Positions 43,576-51,075 of a stretch of 64,000 bases of DNA are shown one piece after another (within the stretch, counting starts at the first letter, position 1; each line of letters starts with the position of its first letter). This DNA is from JACWAE01 sp963847595 (GTDB taxonomy: Bacteria; Chloroflexota; Dehalococcoidia; SZUA-161). The DNA is taken from assembly GCA_963847595.1 (NCBI GenBank), contig CAWKAJ010000001.1, positions 434,001 through 498,000 of the forward strand, written 5' to 3'. The position numbers were made by a program, and so were the translations under genes. The notes beneath the pieces are model-generated. The model saw only the letters and a list, made by a program, of their open reading frames with translations, made no database searches and had not been told where the DNA came from.

Positions 43576-43931
43576 ATCACACCATGACCTCGTCACGATG
43601 CCCGGCCACCATGGCAAATGATAGGGGGCAGCCTGGCAACGATGTTCACGATGCCCATCAAAAAATCCCATCCATCCGTGTGGGCCTCCTAAGCCTAAGT
43701 TTGCCACAGTTTTTGGCATTGTCAGCTATCAAGTCATGATAAATTGGTACCGATAGGTCACTGATAAATACGTTCCGTACGACTATTGCAGGTCAGTGAC
43801 TCACGAAAATTATGCGATACGTTCACGCTAATAAAAGGGTTTCGAACCTGACAAACCGAAAAGGTGCGTTAATCTGAAAACAGAAGGGCTGGTGTCATGG
43901 GCTGACTCATGCTGAGTCAAAGGAGGTAGCG
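43576..43931. other. Intergenic stretch between repeat copy 2 and the second small-protein gene
   Basis: Contains the permuted 55-bp segment (43627-43690) and a remnant of the first gene's start (GGCCACCATGGCAA at 43602-43615). No full gene is seen. Confidence 0.4.
43903..43919. promoter_or_regulatory. 7-3-7 palindrome before the second small-protein gene
   Basis: TGACTCA-TGC-TGAGTCA sits immediately before AAAGGAGG of the 43.9-kb gene. It is in the same position as TGTGATATCACA at the paralog but with a different sequence. Confidence 0.5.
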
Positions 43932-44213
43932 ATGTCGAAATGGCTAATTTTTAGCACAGATAAGACAGAGGATGGTACCATGGAAGGATTTCAGCGACTG
44001 AATGCGGCCAGGAATAGAGAGAAGCTATTCAAGACGAACTCCATAATCTTTGTTGATGACAATGGCCTGACTCATGATGACATCAATACTTTCAGTGCAG
44101 TCAGGAAGGCAGGTCTGATTAGCGAAGAGGAGGAGAAGGAACCCGCAAGGCGAAGCCTGGTCCCTACCTTGCGAAAGAGGAGGTTAAAGAGCGCGGCAAC
44201 CCGCAATTCATGA
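43932..44213 (+). CDS. Small protein, paralog of the 42.9-kb gene
   Basis: This 93-residue protein, behind AAAGGAGG, begins MSKWLIFSTDKTED, continues FQRLNAARNREKLFKTNSII, then FVDDNGLTHDDI and VRKAGLISEEEEKE. It shares W-x-I, TDK, RLNAARNxEK, I-x-FVDD-x-G and AGL with the 42.9-kb protein at aligned spacing. The C-terminal tail is Arg/Lys-rich (RRSLVPTLRKRRLKSA), unlike the repeat-derived tail of the paralog, so this copy is probably closer to the native form. A nucleic-acid-binding role is suggested by the tail only. Confidence 0.6.
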   Translation: MSKWLIFSTDKTEDGTMEGFQRLNAARNREKLFKTNSIIFVDDNGLTHDDINTFSAVRKAGLISEEEEKEPARRSLVPTLRKRRLKSAATRNS

Positions 44214-44601
44214 AAGTCACAATAGAGGCTTTTTCATAAAGCGATTCCTCTGGGAAAAATGGCAAAGAAGGCTAGCCTAACGAGGTAACGGGCTAACCTT
44301 TTCTGTGCCGTGAAATACACTATTCTCTAAGCGACGGCAGCGAGTCGCTTGACCCAAAGTTCGACTCCGAGTACTATGATACCGGATTCTAGTGTTATTG
44401 TCGGTGGCGATTGCTCATCCCAGTTTCATCCAATGGAGGTTTGCCCAGTTCCTTTTAACCGGGGTAATATTTGCGGTTCAGTGATCTTTCGATATCACAA
44501 CCAGTGCTCTGTTGAACAATTGGGGATTTAAGGTTGAAGGAAAGTTCAAAAGTTCTGTCTATCGTACGCTTTCGCCCATATGTCCGTTGCGTCATATACT
44601 G
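44214..44601. other. Intergenic, no gene seen
   Basis: 388 bp between two genes that meet tail to tail, so terminators are expected. A weak AACGAGGTAACGGGCTAACC segment is present, without a clear T-tailed stem. Confidence 0.25.
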
Positions 44602-45330
44602 CTATTCCCAACCCTTACATATGGGGCACTTACCAGGGAAGGTGCCTCGCTCACTGCATAAGTATAGCTCCTTCCTTAATTTGCTTACTAACTCATCGTC
44701 TGCCACAGAATGCCATAGTGCTTCTCTCTCGCTGCCAAACCATCTTGTTGCTATCTCCCGTGCCTGTTGAATCTCCTCCCCGAATTCCGGAGATTCGGCA
44801 CCGAGATGCTCAATAAGACATTCATAGAGTGGACTCCTCTCAGCAGATAACAAAACACAGGAGCCATCAAAAAAGCAGCCACCAGGTTTATCTGGATACG
44901 TTCGACTCTTGACGAGTTCACCATGCAACACAAGCCTCCCCAAACGCATAATTGAGTCGCTACGGAATTCAAGACATAGTGCTAGTTCCTCTGCTAGCCT
45001 CGCTAGCTTACCCCAATGGTCTCTGTACTTCTCTTGGCCTGCCTTTAGCAGCTCTGCGATTTCTGGCCTCAACTCTCGAATCCACACTTGGATGTCAAGG
45101 GGCAACTCCCGCACCGCTGCGATAGGCATTTGCTTTATCTCGTCTTGTAATGCCCTATAGGAATCCCGACTTCTTGGTATGAGTTTCTCTTCATTCTCAT
45201 CAAAATCACGTTTAGCCAGGTCTTTGGACCACGCATCATAAGTCGGGTTGTTCCTCATAATGCGCCACAATTTTATTTTTATGTCCTTGGGTATGTCGGT
45301 CTTTACCCACTTCGGTTTTGTTTTCTTCAT
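44602..45330 (-). CDS. Hypothetical protein with a C-terminal CPxCxGW motif
   Basis: This 242-residue protein is mostly alpha-helical (about 60-120: YRALQDEIKQM, RELPLDIQVWIRELRPEIAELL). A weakly conserved region follows (LGRLVLHGELVKSRTYPDKPGG), and the end is LYLCSERGTFPGKCPICKGWE, where C-x10-CxxC could bind zinc. No family is recognised. Three near-tandem 11-bp repeats lie in its leader, probably its promoter or operator. It is in the same strand context as nothing else, so its partner is unknown. Confidence 0.5.
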   Translation of the reverse strand: MKKTKPKWVKTDIPKDIKIKLWRIMRNNPTYDAWSKDLAKRDFDENEEKLIPRSRDSYRALQDEIKQMPIAAVRELPLDIQVWIRELRPEIAELLKAGQEKYRDHWGKLARLAEELALCLEFRSDSIMRLGRLVLHGELVKSRTYPDKPGGCFFDGSCVLLSAERSPLYECLIEHLGAESPEFGEEIQQAREIATRWFGSEREALWHSVADDELVSKLRKELYLCSERGTFPGKCPICKGWE

Positions 45331-45343
45331 TGTTAGGTCAACC

Positions 45344-45376
45344 CTAATTTTTCCTTAATTCTTCCTTAATTTTTCC
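45344..45376. repeat. Three 11-bp tandem repeats in a promoter region
   Basis: On the minus strand GGAAAAATTAA, GGAAGAATTAA and GGAAAAATTAG follow one another with an exact 11-bp period, about one helical turn. They lie 14-46 bp above the 45.3-kb gene start and near the divergent excisionase, a good layout for a shared operator. Confidence 0.55.
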
Positions 45377-45435
45377 ATAAGCAACCTAGGTGTACCTATG
45401 ATAGCCTACTCATAAAGATTTTGGAAGGGAGTTGG

Positions 45436-45621
45436 ATGACCATGAAGAAGACGATCAGAGTATCTGAGGCGGCAAGAACGCTGGGCTGTTCGGAGCGCTT
45501 TCTTCGAAAGGCGGGAAAAAGAGGGAAGATACTGATGGCGAAACGCGACATCAACGACTGGCGAGTATACACCGAAGACGACCTGAAGCATCTGCGTGAA
45601 CTTCTAGTACCCAACAGGTAG
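45436..45621 (+). CDS. Excisionase-type MerR-like HTH protein
   Basis: Sixty-one residues from ATG 45436; a TTG at 45421 lacks support, and GGAAGGGAG lies 5 bp upstream. The whole protein is one winged helix: IRVSEAARTLGCSERFLRKAGK, then DWRVYTEDDLKHLREL. That is the Xis/MerR 'VSEAA..LG.S...L....K.G' pattern with a YTxEDL wing end. It should help direct element excision, probably with the serine recombinase at 46.5 kb or the tyrosine-recombinase remnant after it. Confidence 0.75.
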   Translation: MTMKKTIRVSEAARTLGCSERFLRKAGKRGKILMAKRDINDWRVYTEDDLKHLRELLVPNR

Positions 45622-45667
45622 CGATACCCATATAAGGGATTCATGACGCATAGCCAGAAAGCGAACT

Positions 45668-45805
45668 ATGAGAACCAAGCCTATTCCGAAATCAGTGAAG
45701 GTAATCGTTGACATTAGGCCCGGCCCTGCTACGCCGGCACAGAAAGCGGCTTGGCATAAATTCTGGCAAAAACTCATTTCCGAGGGAAAAGCCGGTGAGC
45801 GCTAA
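45668..45805 (+). CDS. Small conserved mobile-element protein
   Basis: A 45-residue frame from ATG 45668 reads MRTKPIPKSVKVIVDIRPGP, then TPAQKAAWHKFWQKLISEGK. The amphipathic helix (AAWHKFWQKLI) after a short beta strand looks folded rather than random. Its last 11 bases overlap the GTG start of the next gene, which is typical of translational coupling. It has no known function; such peptides commonly lie between excisionase and replication genes in this type of element. Confidence 0.45.
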   Translation: MRTKPIPKSVKVIVDIRPGPATPAQKAAWHKFWQKLISEGKAGER

Positions 45806-46316
45806 CCTACTCGATAAAGCATTAACTAAAGCCACGGAAGGTAACCGTAATGAGACCGGGTTATGGCTAGCCTGTCAATTGCGGGATAACGTATACGCTG
45901 AAGCCGAAGCTGAGGGCATCATGCTGGACTATGCCCGCCGGGTGCATGGCAACGGTTCCGAGCCATATGCTAGGAGGGAAGCAATAGCCACCCTAAAAAG
46001 CGCTTATGGCAGACCAGCACGGGCTAAGGGTGTGGGGGGGATGCCAACAACGGTAAGCCGGTCACAGGCTTTCAGAATAGTAACTGAAGCTTTTGACAAG
46101 GCTGGCATACCGCGCCCGTCAAAGGAACGTGACCACGTGGGCGGTGTCCACATCCTACGGCATAGCGGGGCTATTGAGCGCCTACGGCTTACCGGCAATC
46201 CGAGAGCTACCCAAAGCCAGCTAAAGCACAAGTCGGCCTTAATGACTATGCGTTATCTAAAGACTTTGAGCGCGGACGAATCATTGAAGATTCAACAAGG
46301 CGTTGAACTATGGTGA
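45795..46316 (+). CDS. Chimera: primase-like segment joined to a tyrosine recombinase C-terminus
   Basis: About 173 residues from GTG 45795; a longer reading from 45708 is less likely. Residues 1-85 (VSANLLDKALTKATEGNRNE, WLACQLRDNVYAEAEAEGIM, DYARRVHG) match the helical C-terminal part of primase/polymerase proteins of integrative elements. From about residue 115 it is a tyrosine-recombinase catalytic end: HILRHSGAIERLRLTGNPRA (HxLRH), QLKHKSALMTMRYLKTL (LxH and nucleophile Tyr). The N-terminal core-binding domain and the first catalytic Arg are missing. It is probably a deletion fusion of two genes, so recombinase activity is doubtful. Confidence 0.6.
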   Translation: MSANLLDKALTKATEGNRNETGLWLACQLRDNVYAEAEAEGIMLDYARRVHGNGSEPYARREAIATLKSAYGRPARAKGVGGMPTTVSRSQAFRIVTEAFDKAGIPRPSKERDHVGGVHILRHSGAIERLRLTGNPRATQSQLKHKSALMTMRYLKTLSADESLKIQQGVELW

Positions 46317-46388
46317 GGCTAATAATAGTCCTAAAAAACAGGGCAAAGAGTATTGACATTCTACAGATATGTCCTTATAATAACAGGT

Positions 46389-46547
46389 ATGAATAGTATT
46401 GAACTTCCGAAATTAACCTGTACTAGGTGCGGACATACTTGGATACCACGCACACCACAGCCTAAGAATTGTCCTAAGTGTGACAGTCCTTATTGGAATA
46501 AGCCAAAGGTAAAGCAATCCGGGCCACAAAGGAAGGTGAAACCATGA
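46389..46547 (+). CDS. Small zinc-ribbon protein
   Basis: Fifty-two residues from ATG 46389. LTCTRCGHTWIPRTPQPKNC, then PKCDSPYW, gives CxxC...CxxC, a classic zinc ribbon (about residues 10-32). A basic tail follows. The stop overlaps the recombinase ATG (ATGA), so the two are coupled. It probably regulates or assists the recombinase, for example by DNA binding; this pairing is common in integrative elements. Confidence 0.65.
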   Translation: MNSIELPKLTCTRCGHTWIPRTPQPKNCPKCDSPYWNKPKVKQSGPQRKVKP

Positions 46548-48136
46548 CTACCGCCGCCGTGTATTGCCGGGTAAGCACAGACAATCAAGAGCGTGAAGGC
46601 ACGAGCCTACAGACACAGCTTGAGAATTGCCTTACCTACTGCCAGGGCAAGGGCTATGAAGTGTCCTATCGCTTCAGTGAGGCTTATAGCGGGCTATCCC
46701 TTGAACGGCCAGAGTTGGACAAGCTAAGGGAACTGGTGAGGGCTGAGGCTATTGATGTTCTCGTTTGCTATTCCCTTGACCGGCTTACCCGTGACCCCGG
46801 GCATGGCGTCATAATCACCCAGGAACTTGAAAAGCACCACGTTACCCTTGAGGCCGTGACCGAGGACGTAGACAATACCGAGCTTGGTAAGCTGATAAGC
46901 TATATCCGGGGCTATGCCAGCAAGCTAGAGGCTGAGAAGATACGGGAGCGCTGCATACGCGGTAAGCGGGCCCGGGCGAGGGAAGGCCGCTTACCTGGGG
47001 GAAGCGGTACAACTATTTACGGCTATGACTATATCAAAGTGTCACAAGAGAACGGCGGGCGGCGGACCATAAAAGAAACTGAGGCTAGGTGGGTACGTGA
47101 TATATACTCTTGGTTAGTCAACGAGGGCTTGTCTACCAATGCGATTATGTACCGCTTAAGGGCCATGAACGCGCCTAGCAAGTCCGGTAAAATCTGGAAT
47201 AGGCGCAGCGTACAGGCAATACTGATTAACCCGGCTTATACTGGCAAGACCTACGCTTTCACCACCGTTAGGGGCCGTAGGCAATTCACCCGGCCACAAT
47301 CAGACTGGATTGAGATTGAGGGCGTTACACCGGCCATAATCAGCCAAGAGCTATTTGACGCGGCACAGAAACAGCTACAGGTAAACCGGACTAAGACAGT
47401 ACCTGCTACCAAGTATGAATACCTGTTGCGTGGGCATTTACGCTGCCGCCAGTGTGGGCGTGCCTACGTGGGCTGCATAGCCCGCAGGAGCCTACAGAAC
47501 GGCAAGCAATATGTCGAGCTGTATTATCGCTGTTTGGGCAAGTTGAAGATGTACGCGCCGCTTGAGCGGTGCTCTAACAAGGGCTGGACCGCCAAGAGGC
47601 TTGAGGGCATGGTATGGGGTGAGCTTCAACGCTATTTGAGTGACCGTGACCTCATAATTGGTGAGCTTGAAAAACAGCGCCAGGACGCGGGCCAGCTGGG
47701 GGTATTTGAGGCTGAACTAGAGCGCGTGGAGCGCCAGTTAAAGGCCGTAGAGCGTGACCAGCACCAGCTTTTACAGTGGGCCTTAAAGGACTTCCCGGCT
47801 AATCTGGTTGAGGCAGAAAACCGGCGTCTAAACAAGGCAAAGGAAACACTGCAAGCACAAAAGACCGAGCTCAAGGCGCAGCTTAAGGCCAGCCAGGACG
47901 CCGTTATCAACGTGCCGAACCTTGAACGCTTTATTGAGGACATGCAGAAGCGATTGCCTGAGTTGGACTTTGAGGGCAAGCGCCTTGCCCTAGATATGCT
48001 CGGTATCACGGTATACCTTGACAGTGAGAATGTGGAAGTCACAGGGGTAATTGATCCTGAAAAACAGGTGTTACGTTGCACAAGCAATGAAAGCAGCGTT
48101 TTAGACCATGGACACTATAGAGATTTATGGCGTTAA
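46544..48136 (+). CDS. Large serine recombinase
   Basis: This 530-residue recombinase has a catalytic domain (1-150) with the nucleophile S11 in VYCRVSTDNQ, conserved YSLDRLTRD and GKLISYIRGYASKLEAEKI. A recombinase domain follows (about 165-290: IYGYDYIK, STNAIMYRLRAM, then RRSVQAILINPAYTG). Next come a zinc ribbon (LRCRQCGRAYVGC, then C in APLERCSNKG) and a long coiled coil (about 385-460) used for synapsis control. It should carry out site-specific integration and excision. The protein is complete, so the element may still be mobile. One attachment site is expected right after 48136. Confidence 0.9.
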   Translation: MTTAAVYCRVSTDNQEREGTSLQTQLENCLTYCQGKGYEVSYRFSEAYSGLSLERPELDKLRELVRAEAIDVLVCYSLDRLTRDPGHGVIITQELEKHHVTLEAVTEDVDNTELGKLISYIRGYASKLEAEKIRERCIRGKRARAREGRLPGGSGTTIYGYDYIKVSQENGGRRTIKETEARWVRDIYSWLVNEGLSTNAIMYRLRAMNAPSKSGKIWNRRSVQAILINPAYTGKTYAFTTVRGRRQFTRPQSDWIEIEGVTPAIISQELFDAAQKQLQVNRTKTVPATKYEYLLRGHLRCRQCGRAYVGCIARRSLQNGKQYVELYYRCLGKLKMYAPLERCSNKGWTAKRLEGMVWGELQRYLSDRDLIIGELEKQRQDAGQLGVFEAELERVERQLKAVERDQHQLLQWALKDFPANLVEAENRRLNKAKETLQAQKTELKAQLKASQDAVINVPNLERFIEDMQKRLPELDFEGKRLALDMLGITVYLDSENVEVTGVIDPEKQVLRCTSNESSVLDHGHYRDLWR

Positions 48137-48317
48137 GTTCCTGAAGTGTGATAAGAGCGACTGCGAGTGGAATGCAGGCTACACTCCCGGTGACCTCAAC
48201 CGACACGGGCTGGAATTCACCGCCAAACATGATATGGGCATCCGGATCTGCAATTTCAATAACATAGGCAACGTAACACCTATACCTTTTAGCTTCAAAA
48301 TAGGGGTGACGGCATGA
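48108..48317 (+). CDS. Small cysteine-containing protein after the recombinase
   Basis: This 69-residue frame (YGVKFLKCDKSDCEWNAGYT, then NRHGLEFTAKH) overlaps the recombinase end by 29 bp and lacks a ribosome site. Its ending PFSFKIGVTA resembles LPFKIGVNTPT of a tiny 34-codon frame at 48401-48505, and MKHLQG/MKHYTV starts at 48314 and 48401 also resemble each other. A small duplicated peptide family is therefore plausible. The overlapped, poorly initiated frame leaves coding uncertain. Confidence 0.35.
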   Translation: MDTIEIYGVKFLKCDKSDCEWNAGYTPGDLNRHGLEFTAKHDMGIRICNFNNIGNVTPIPFSFKIGVTA

Positions 48318-48936
48318 AGCACTTACAGGGCACCACTGTCATAAGCCCTGTAGTCAAAATCTGAGGCGTTTAGGGGACTTAGGTATACGGTAGGGTAAGC
48401 ATGAAGCACTACACAGTACCTCAGCTTCACGTAGCTTGTTCAAGATATGGACACAACATCCGCATGGAATTACCGTTCAAAATAGGGGTTAATACGCCCA
48501 CGTAGACAGCGGCATCACTAGCCTGTCCTGCGTAGGATTGCCGTTCAGAGTGCTGGAAAACCGTGACGTGTGAAGCAGCTTGGATCATACCTGTTCAACA
48601 TGGCGCTCGCGAAACACTTCCATTTTCGTTGTAGCTAAACAAAATGGACTTTCGTGCAATATAAACATCTTAAATCGTTTTCCCCAAGTGCCAGAAATGC
48701 AATACTGGCGATCTGGTGCCTCTATCAGATTTTGGAAGCCCGGGGGCACCCATTCACTACAAGGTCTGGGTTTGTACCAATCCCGAATGTGGCTTTAACA
48801 TTAAGATCCGAAATGGCGATGTCTATGTTAACGAGCCAATATTGAGCGGAGCAGTTCACAGCAATCGCTATCGCTAGCAAGTGCAGTTTCTTTCTCAGTG
48901 TCTTGCTGGTCAGCGTTTAAAAGGGGGAAGTTCACT
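48318..48936. other. Region downstream of the recombinase with a zinc-ribbon remnant
   Basis: Apart from the 34-codon frame at 48401-48505 and the start-less zinc frame at 48674-48877, no gene is seen. The recombination site of the serine integrase should be in the left part of this region. Confidence 0.4.
48674..48877 (+). pseudogene. 5'-truncated zinc-ribbon gene
   Basis: The frame is open for 67 codons but begins directly after a TAA with no ATG, GTG or TTG. It reads IVFPKCQKCNTGDLVPLSDF, then HYKVWVCTNPECGFNIKIRNG, with two CxxC-type sets (CQKC, CTNPEC) ending at TAG. The clean zinc-ribbon pattern is unlikely by chance. It is probably the tail of a gene whose start was lost when the mobile element inserted between it and the rpoD region. 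Confidence 0.5.
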
Positions 48937-50553
48937 TCACTCCAGGTAATCTCTCAGCTTCTTTGATCTGCTGGGGTGGCGTAATTTACGAAGCGCTTTA
49001 GCTTCAATCTGGCGTATACGTTCCCTAGTGACCCCGAATTCCTTTCCGACTTCTTCGAGAGTGCGACTACGCCCGTCTTCAAGACCGAATCTCAGTTGGA
49101 GCACACGACGCTCTCGCGGAGTAAGTGTGGAGAGCACTTCCTCGACCTGGTCTTTAAGCAAGTTGAGAGAAGCTGCTTCGACTGGAGGCATGGTGGAGCG
49201 GTCTTCGATAAAGTCACCCAGGTGGCTATCCGCCTCTTCTCCGATAGGCATTTCCAACGAAACCGGTTCCTGAGATATCTTGATAATCTCTCTTACTTTT
49301 TCTGGAAAGATACCCATTCCTCTAGCGATTTCCTCTGAGGTCGGCTCACGACCAAATTCTTGTGATAAGCGCCTACTCGTTCGGATGAGTTTGTTTATAG
49401 TCTCTACCATATGAACCGGTATGCGGATGGTGCGGGCCTTGTCGGCTATGTCTCTGGTGATAGCCTGGCGGATCCACCAAGTGGCATAGGTACTAAACTT
49501 GTATCCCTTTCGATAGTTGAATTTCTCGACCGCTCGAATTAGCCCTATATTGCCCTCTTGAATGAGGTCGAGGAGGGACATGCCTCTGCCGATATATTTC
49601 TTAGCTATGCTGACAACGAGACGAAGGTTGGCTTCAATCAGGTGTCGTTGCGCTTTGGCTCCTTCCTCCTTTATATGCTCCCAATAGTCTCGCAGTCGGG
49701 GCTCCTGAGGTTCGATTGTCTTGCGAAGGTCAGGCTTGGAGAGCAGACTATTCAGTTCTGGGAATGAGCATTTATCGCCTATCAGTCTGAGCAGGTCCGT
49801 GGGTATAATAGAGATAAGGAGCGAGAAATCCTTCAGTACCCGTTCCACTTCTTCCGGGGCAACAGCAGTTTTCTGTCCTACTTCCTTAGATAGTTGCTGC
49901 TGGATCTCGTTATCTATGGCATTCCGCAATTTTTGATCAGAAACCAGTTGACTCACGCTGGCCGACCGTGGCAGGGCAAGCTCTTCTTGCAGAGCGGTTA
50001 CGAAATTGGAAGCCTGCCCCAGTCTGGTCAACAGCGCGATTGCAGTATCCGTAGTAGAAGGTAACTGTCCATTTTTGTTCAGCCACTCTTCTTCAATCCT
50101 TCTGATGTATTTTCCCTCTTCCCTCCTTCTCGCTAGAAGCTTTTCTTCCCTGGCGCTCAATAAGGAAACCCGCCCCATCTCACGAAGATACATCCTTACC
50201 GGATCATCGATCATCTCCTCCAGTTCCAGCCCAGTCTCCTCCAACTCTTCGATTTCAGGCTCTTCCTCCCAGATATCGGCTTCTGTAGGTTCGTCGGGCA
50301 GAATCCCCAGTTCATCCGACACTTCAGACTTGCCTTTGGCAAGAGGTACAAAGATATCGTCCTCCTGCCCTATCTCTCCGGCAAGCTTGGGCACGGAGGC
50401 GAAGATGTCATCTCCGTTTCCTACCTCTTCTTCCAACTTGGGCACGGAGGCGAAAATATCGTCTGTTTTTGCCCCAGAGGCTAAGATATCTTCAGGCAGG
50501 AGATCGCCTTGTTCATAAAGGAATTCTTTCAGTTCTTTAGATTCGTCTTTCAT
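48937..50553 (-). CDS. rpoD: Principal sigma-70 factor
   Basis: This 538-residue factor has all main sigma-70 regions: 1.2 (DPVRMYLREMGRVSLLSARE), 2.1-2.4 (LRLVVSIAKKYIGRGMSLLD, LIQEGNIGLIRAVEKF, then YATWWIRQAITR), 3 (RRLSQEFGREPTSEEIARGM) and 4.2 (TLEEVGKEFGVTRERIRQIE). The N-terminus, about 20-75, is three tandem copies of a DDIFASVPKLxxE-type unit, unlike usual region 1.1. ATG 50553 overlaps the stop of a dnaG remnant (ATGA), preserving the dnaG-rpoD coupling seen in many bacteria. This is the more conservative of two sigma paralogs, so I take it as the housekeeping one. Confidence 0.93.
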   Translation of the reverse strand: MKDESKELKEFLYEQGDLLPEDILASGAKTDDIFASVPKLEEEVGNGDDIFASVPKLAGEIGQEDDIFVPLAKGKSEVSDELGILPDEPTEADIWEEEPEIEELEETGLELEEMIDDPVRMYLREMGRVSLLSAREEKLLARRREEGKYIRRIEEEWLNKNGQLPSTTDTAIALLTRLGQASNFVTALQEELALPRSASVSQLVSDQKLRNAIDNEIQQQLSKEVGQKTAVAPEEVERVLKDFSLLISIIPTDLLRLIGDKCSFPELNSLLSKPDLRKTIEPQEPRLRDYWEHIKEEGAKAQRHLIEANLRLVVSIAKKYIGRGMSLLDLIQEGNIGLIRAVEKFNYRKGYKFSTYATWWIRQAITRDIADKARTIRIPVHMVETINKLIRTSRRLSQEFGREPTSEEIARGMGIFPEKVREIIKISQEPVSLEMPIGEEADSHLGDFIEDRSTMPPVEAASLNLLKDQVEEVLSTLTPRERRVLQLRFGLEDGRSRTLEEVGKEFGVTRERIRQIEAKALRKLRHPSRSKKLRDYLE

Positions 50554-51002
50554 TGGTCCTCTTTATGGCTAGAAGTTGTCTGCATTGTATTTTCGAAGGT
50601 CTCTTTCAGCTTCAAGTTAATCTCGACCCCTCTTTGCTGCAAGATAGCTATATCATCGCTCCTTCCCTCGGATTCAGCATCAGAAAGGAGTGACTCCTCC
50701 TGGATCTTCATGTTTATCAATCTTCTCTCCTCGAGACGGCGTATGCAGTCAATCAGCGCCCTATCCCAGTCCCTTTCCTCCGCAGGAGGCAGGACTTTCC
50801 CATAAAGTGTTTTGGCATGCTCCCGGAGGTCGATATTATCAATTATATCCAGTAATCCATCAAAGTCTAAGGTGTTGCGCCAGGCGAGGAATATCTCCCG
50901 GTTCTCACTGCGCTCGAAGTATTCTGGCTCAAGCTCTTTAGCCTTATCCCTGAGCTCAGGATGCCGCAGCAGCAGACGAGGTCTTCGTACACGCCCATAC
51001 TC
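50550..51002 (-). pseudogene. dnaG: 3' remnant of dnaG (primase C-terminal domain)
   Basis: About 150 codons are open on the minus strand from just after a TGA (51005-51003) to the stop that overlaps rpoD's ATG. They read RLLLRHPELRDKAKELEPEY, then ERSENREIFLAWRNTLDFDG and LYGKVLPPAEERDWDRALID, followed by a helix RRLEERRLINMKIQEESLL. That is the DnaG C-terminal, helicase-binding part. The zinc and TOPRIM domains are gone: upstream DNA is glgC. No start codon with a ribosome site is visible; the only in-frame ATG is late. The frame is nevertheless intact for its whole length. Confidence 0.65.
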
Positions 51003-51075
51003 TCACACCTGGAGTTGGTCCTTCACTTAACCATCTACCTCATCGAAGTTCATGCTAGAGCGTAACCACCGTTAT

